This document shows positions 60,838 to 64,000 of a stretch of DNA of 64,000 nt, one piece after another. A program made the position numbers and the translations under genes. The notes below the pieces were generated by a model that saw nothing but the letters and a program-made list of their open reading frames with translations, had not been told where the DNA came from and ran no database searches. The stretch is from Flavobacteriales bacterium. Its GTDB lineage: Bacteria; Bacteroidota; Bacteroidia; Flavobacteriales_E; Vicingaceae. Location of the stretch: the NCBI GenBank assembly GCA_002706365.1, contig PALM01000032.1:1-64000 (forward strand), in the 5' to 3' direction. Position 1 is the first letter of the stretch. Every line of letters starts with the position of its first letter.

Positions 60838-61789
60838 TATCCGCCTTTTTATAAAGGACCCCTCAATAGCTAAAGAACTTGCTGAACAGCTTTTGGCTGA
60901 CTTACTGATAGAGGATCCAAAGCAGGGACTAGATGCCAGGACAAAAAAACATGAGTTGCCAATAAGGGGAAAAATAAGAAACCTTGAAGCTAGAGCTTTT
61001 TACAAATCGGCATTGGTTAAGGGATCCCTTCATAAATTCCATAATGTGCTTACTGGTTCTGGTGATCATAATTATAATGATTTCAGCTCAGCACATTTAA
61101 TTGATGCTTTAAATCAATTAATGAAGGATTGTCCGCTCATCCAAGCACTCAATTTAACCCAACTGGAATTTGGTTTAAACATAGAGGTTGATGAACCAGC
61201 GGAGAATATCATAGAACGTAGTGTGCTAATGCACAAATTTTCAAAGCAACCAATCATCGAAACATTTAACGGAGAAGGTTACATGAAAAAGTTTGTCTAT
61301 GGTCCATATACTGTCAAAATCTACGATAAAGCTAAACAGTACCGAAATGAAGTTGGCGACAAACAGATTTTAAGGTTCGAGATCAAATTTAAAGATCGAA
61401 GGCTATTTAAAGTGAAGAAGGTATCAGAATTACTGGAGCCAAGTTTCATCGAGTTCCTCATGACAATACTCCTAGATCACTTCGATAAACTAATGATCGT
61501 TGATCCTCCTGATGAAGGAGCATTAAGCAAGGATGAAGCACTGCTTTATCAGCAGTACACTAATCCAAACTATTGGAATAGCCTGAAGGGAAGAAAAAAC
61601 AGAACCAAAAAATATCGTGAGAAACGAAAAGCACAAGCTTTTTTTAAGAAACACGAACTGCTTTCTACAAAAAACAAACTGAGGAAAGCACTTGAAGAAA
61701 AATATAAGTCATTAACAAAGAGCATGTTGACTAATTCAGATATATATAAATCGGTAAAAGGTCAACATCCAAAAAATAAAGCAGCATGA
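60827..61789 (+). CDS. RstA/Rep_trans-like replication initiation protein
   Basis: From the ATG at 60827 (MIDNIRLFIKDPS) the protein has 320 residues. The segments GSLHKFHNVLTGSG, YNDFSSAHLIDALNQL and especially YTVKIYDKAKQYRNEV..ILRFEIKF match the pattern of rolling-circle initiators of filamentous phages and plasmids (RIYDK...R.E motif, active-site Tyr candidates Y and Y of the IYDK region). The C-terminus is basic (GRKNRTKKYREKRKAQAFFKK). A clear AGAGGAGG precedes the start. Overlap with the integrase by four bases (ATGA) couples the two. Confirmation needs a profile search. Confidence 0.65.
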   Translation: MIDNIRLFIKDPSIAKELAEQLLADLLIEDPKQGLDARTKKHELPIRGKIRNLEARAFYKSALVKGSLHKFHNVLTGSGDHNYNDFSSAHLIDALNQLMKDCPLIQALNLTQLEFGLNIEVDEPAENIIERSVLMHKFSKQPIIETFNGEGYMKKFVYGPYTVKIYDKAKQYRNEVGDKQILRFEIKFKDRRLFKVKKVSELLEPSFIEFLMTILLDHFDKLMIVDPPDEGALSKDEALLYQQYTNPNYWNSLKGRKNRTKKYREKRKAQAFFKKHELLSTKNKLRKALEEKYKSLTKSMLTNSDIYKSVKGQHPKNKAA

Positions 61790-62988
61790 AAGCAACAATT
61801 GTAATGCGAAAAAAGGCAAGATCAAATGGGAAATATCCTTTAGTACTTCGAGTAAGCCATAAAGGAAAAGCTAGGATAATTACGTTACAACTAGAAGGAA
61901 AGAAGTCAGAATGGGATTCTAAGGCATCCAGATTTACCCCAAATCATAAATTCAAAGATCAAAACTTTAGTATCAATCGAATAGAAGCAAAAGCAAAGGA
62001 TATTATACTAAAAGCTGAGGTAGATGGAGAACAGCTGACACTAGATGATTTTGTAGCATCTTTCTCAAATAAAGTAAGTTCCAATTCTTATGAATTAGTT
62101 CACTTTATAGAGCAACTCATTATTGATCAAAAGGCAATAGGAAAGCTTGGAAATGCAAAAGCATATAAAGACACCTTAAATAGCTTAGTTTCTTTTGCAG
62201 GAGATCGAATCCCATTTAAAGAAGTAACCCCATTATTTCTCAATAATTGGGAGTTATACCTTAGAAAAAGGGGAAATAATAATGGTGGAATTGCTTTTAA
62301 GATGCGTGAGTTACGATCAATTCTAAACAAGGCTATTGAAAGAGGTTATTTGCAGCAGACATCTTATCCATTTAAAAAGTATAAGATCGCTAAACTCAAG
62401 CATGTCCCTGACAAAAAGGCATTAACATCTGATGAAATGAGAAGAATAATGGAATTAGACCTTAGTAATCATCCAAAACTGGTAGAAGCTAGAGACTATT
62501 TTCTTTTCTCCTTCTACACAAGGGGAATGAATTTCGTTGACATGATGTTACTTAAGTGGACAGATATCAAGGATAATAAGATCATTTATAAAAGATCTAA
62601 AACGGGTACTCCATTTGAAATAGAGATTCTACCTCCAGTAAGTAAACTATTGGATAAGCAAAAGAAGAATAAGAAAACGGAGTATGTCTTCCCTATTCTT
62701 TTAAAAGATGGAATGAGTCCAATGCAAATCCAGAATAGAAGGCACAAGGTGCTTGGGAGATACAATAAAAAGCTAAGTAAGATTGCTCTTTTAGCTGGTA
62801 TTGATGGAAAAATTACTTCTTATGCAGCTAGGCACTCATTTGCAACGATTCTTAAAAATAAAGGCGAATCCGTAGAGATGATCTCTGAACTTATGGGTCA
62901 TCAATCACCTGTTATCACTCAAGCTTATCTTAAGAGTTTCCCTCAAAAGGAACTTGATAAAGCAGCAAAGGCTTTACTAGATATTTAG
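61786..62988 (+). CDS. Tyrosine recombinase / integrase
   Basis: A 400-residue Bacteroidota-type integrase. The N-terminal arm-binding domain (1-85; MKATIVMRKKARSNGKYPLVLRVSHKGKARIITLQLEGKK) is followed by a core-binding SAM-like domain (about 100-195) and the catalytic domain: Arg in FYTRGMNFVDMMLLKW, a Lys in the RSKTGTPFEIEIL hairpin, the R of SYAARHSFATILKNKG, H in MGHQSPVITQAY, and the nucleophilic Tyr in TQAYLKSF. The H of the usual HxxR is Tyr, as is common in this phylum. It probably recombines at the tRNA-Asn 3' end. A terminator follows. Confidence 0.95.
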   Translation: MKATIVMRKKARSNGKYPLVLRVSHKGKARIITLQLEGKKSEWDSKASRFTPNHKFKDQNFSINRIEAKAKDIILKAEVDGEQLTLDDFVASFSNKVSSNSYELVHFIEQLIIDQKAIGKLGNAKAYKDTLNSLVSFAGDRIPFKEVTPLFLNNWELYLRKRGNNNGGIAFKMRELRSILNKAIERGYLQQTSYPFKKYKIAKLKHVPDKKALTSDEMRRIMELDLSNHPKLVEARDYFLFSFYTRGMNFVDMMLLKWTDIKDNKIIYKRSKTGTPFEIEILPPVSKLLDKQKKNKKTEYVFPILLKDGMSPMQIQNRRHKVLGRYNKKLSKIALLAGIDGKITSYAARHSFATILKNKGESVEMISELMGHQSPVITQAYLKSFPQKELDKAAKALLDI

Positions 62989-63014
62989 GCAAAAATAAAT
63001 ACAATCATTTCACA

Positions 63015-63046
63015 AAGGGTTAGCATTCAGCTAGCCCTTTTTTATT
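63015..63046 (+). terminator. Terminator after the integrase
   Basis: Stem AAGGGTTAGC with GCTAGCCCTT (one G-T pair), loop ATTCA, then TTTTATTT. Confidence 0.88.
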
Positions 63047-63085
63047 TCTCAAAATCAATTAATTATTCATTTAAAACCAATTCTT

Positions 63086-63931
63086 ATGCAGTTAAGAAAA
63101 TCACAACGTAAACAGGCTAAGATCAAATTAGCCATTCAAGGATCAGCGGGCGCTGGTAAAACGTATAGTTCTCTTTTATTAGCAAAAGGTCTTTTAGGAG
63201 ACTTGAGCAAAGTAGCTGTCATTGATACAGAGAATGGCTCAGCAGATCTATATGCGCATCTAGGAAGCTATAATGTCTTGAACTTAAAGCCTCCCTTTAG
63301 TCCTGAGAGATACATAGAGGCCATTGATACTTGCCTTAAAGCAGGCATGGAAGTGATCATAATTGATTCTATATCTCAATGCTGGGATTATTTGATTGAC
63401 TTCCATTCTTCCCTTCAGGGAAACTCATTCACCAACTGGGCTAAAGTAACACCACGCCAAAAGGCTTTCATAGATAAGATCTTACAAGCCTCTGCTCATG
63501 TGATAGCTACTATGCGTACTAAGCAAGATTACGTTCTCAATCAGAAGGATGGCAAATATGTGCCTGAGAAGGTAGGTTTGAAGGCTATTCAAAGGGATGG
63601 AGTGGATTATGAATTTACCATAGTCTTTGATGTAGATTCAAAACATTTTGCTAGATCAAGTAAGGATAGAACAAACCTCTTTGCTAGTGCTCCAGAGTTT
63701 CAGATTACAGAGGGAACAGGAAAAAAGATCCTCAATTGGTGTGAGTCAGGAATCTCAAATGATGAGATCCTGGAGCAAATTCAATTATGCAAATCTGAAG
63801 AAGAATTGAAAACCCTCTACAGGAACTATCCTGATGTAAGAGAAGAACTGATCATCGCTTTTAAGCAGAAGAAAAACGATTTACTAAACCACAAAAACTA
63901 TCAAGAAAATGGAACTGATATTGAAAAATAG
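63086..63931 (+). CDS. Phage AAA_24 / Sak4-like RecA-fold ATPase
   Basis: A 281-residue protein with Walker A GSAGAGKTYSSLLLAKG (18-34) and Walker B VIIIDS (near 90-95), DTENGSADLYAHLG (magnesium/sugar region) and a C-terminal part VKLEDLYK-like. These features belong to phage-encoded ATPases, some of which (Sak4) stimulate single-strand annealing in homologous recombination. This one has no DNA-binding insertion that I can name. It follows the integrase and would support replication or recombination of the element. Confidence 0.85.
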   Translation: MQLRKSQRKQAKIKLAIQGSAGAGKTYSSLLLAKGLLGDLSKVAVIDTENGSADLYAHLGSYNVLNLKPPFSPERYIEAIDTCLKAGMEVIIIDSISQCWDYLIDFHSSLQGNSFTNWAKVTPRQKAFIDKILQASAHVIATMRTKQDYVLNQKDGKYVPEKVGLKAIQRDGVDYEFTIVFDVDSKHFARSSKDRTNLFASAPEFQITEGTGKKILNWCESGISNDEILEQIQLCKSEEELKTLYRNYPDVREELIIAFKQKKNDLLNHKNYQENGTDIEK

Positions 63932-64000
63932 CTCACAAAATGGAGCAGAAGGAAATCAAAATCCTGAAGTACAACTTAAAGATCAACAGGAAACTAAAGT
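63909..64000 (+). CDS. Start of a downstream element gene (partial)
   Basis: An ATG at 63909, inside the last 23 bases of the Sak4-like gene, opens a frame with no stop to the window edge: MELILKNSSQNGAEG, Gln/Asn/Glu-rich and probably disordered at its start. The overlap suggests translational coupling. The family cannot be judged from 30 codons. Confidence 0.5.
   Translation, partial: MELILKNSSQNGAEGNQNPEVQLKDQQETK

Noticed and set aside
61786-62988. Inactive integrase because HxxR lacks its His
   Set aside because: Tyr in place of this His is common in Bacteroidota integrases, and the other catalytic residues are present.

Overview
The window reads as a chromosomal segment of a member of the Bacteroidota, most likely a Flavobacteriales-type marine bacterium. 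The evidence is a secreted metalloprotease with a Por/T9SS-type C-terminal sorting domain, promoters of the Bacteroidota form (a TTTG-like -33 element and a TAnnTTTG -7 element, e.g. 50348-50377), few Shine-Dalgarno sequences, the rplM-rpsI-rpsB-tsf order, DUF6427/DUF6341-like membrane genes next to purD, and many lipoproteins and DUF3857 proteins. No 16S gene is present, so genus is not claimed.

Layout. 1-2.5 kb: ribosomal operon rplM-rpsI-rpsB-tsf on the minus strand (tsf cut by the window edge), with a structured leader before rpsB. 2.6-8.2 kb: bacilliredoxin, tadA, aspS, a YwqK/MORN protein and an SDR-type threonine dehydrogenase, separated by repeat-rich spacers. 8.3-12.2 kb: trhO followed by the tyrosine-degradation genes hmgA and hppD, with a four-helix-bundle (S23-type) gene wedged between them. 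12.5-18.8 kb: cysS, an M28 lipoprotein, polA and an unknown lipoprotein. 18.8-24 kb (minus): M43 protease, SDR, cystathionine gamma-synthase/lyase and a flippase-like membrane protein. 24-27.4 kb (plus): ArsC/Spx-like protein, EamA transporter, yicC, gmk, nadD. 27.6-35.5 kb (mainly minus): purQ, DUF6427-like, small membrane protein, purD, a carboxypeptidase-regulatory-like protein, and sucB-sucA of 2-oxoglutarate dehydrogenase. 36-42 kb: TIGR01777 epimerase, then a tightly overlapping minus-strand operon of polyprenyl synthase, sugar epimerase, rfbA and an MMPL/RND exporter. 42.2-49.4 kb: TRIC-family channel, a giant alpha-2-macroglobulin lipoprotein and a small lipoprotein. 49.5-59.3 kb (minus): tandem universal stress protein, two DUF3857/transglutaminase proteins, a 1093-residue TPR+MORN protein, two TM2 proteins and a PfkB kinase.

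From the tRNA-Asn gene at 59.4 kb to the window end lies an A+T-rich integrated element: an orphan gene, a hairpin-rich non-coding block, a translationally coupled excisionase / RstA-like replication protein / tyrosine integrase operon, and a Sak4-like phage ATPase. It looks like an integrative element with its own replication protein; its right end is outside the window.

The most unusual signal outside that element is a family of degenerate heptanucleotide tandem tracts that fill many spacers in the first 12.5 kb (and one at 27.4 kb), reminiscent of the heptameric STRR repeats of cyanobacteria. Some start directly after a stop codon, one lies in a 5' leader, and two sets bracket the S23-type gene. 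A larger ~100-bp copy is present twice in inverted orientation. A palindrome of the intergenic kind also appears in frame inside the sucB linker.
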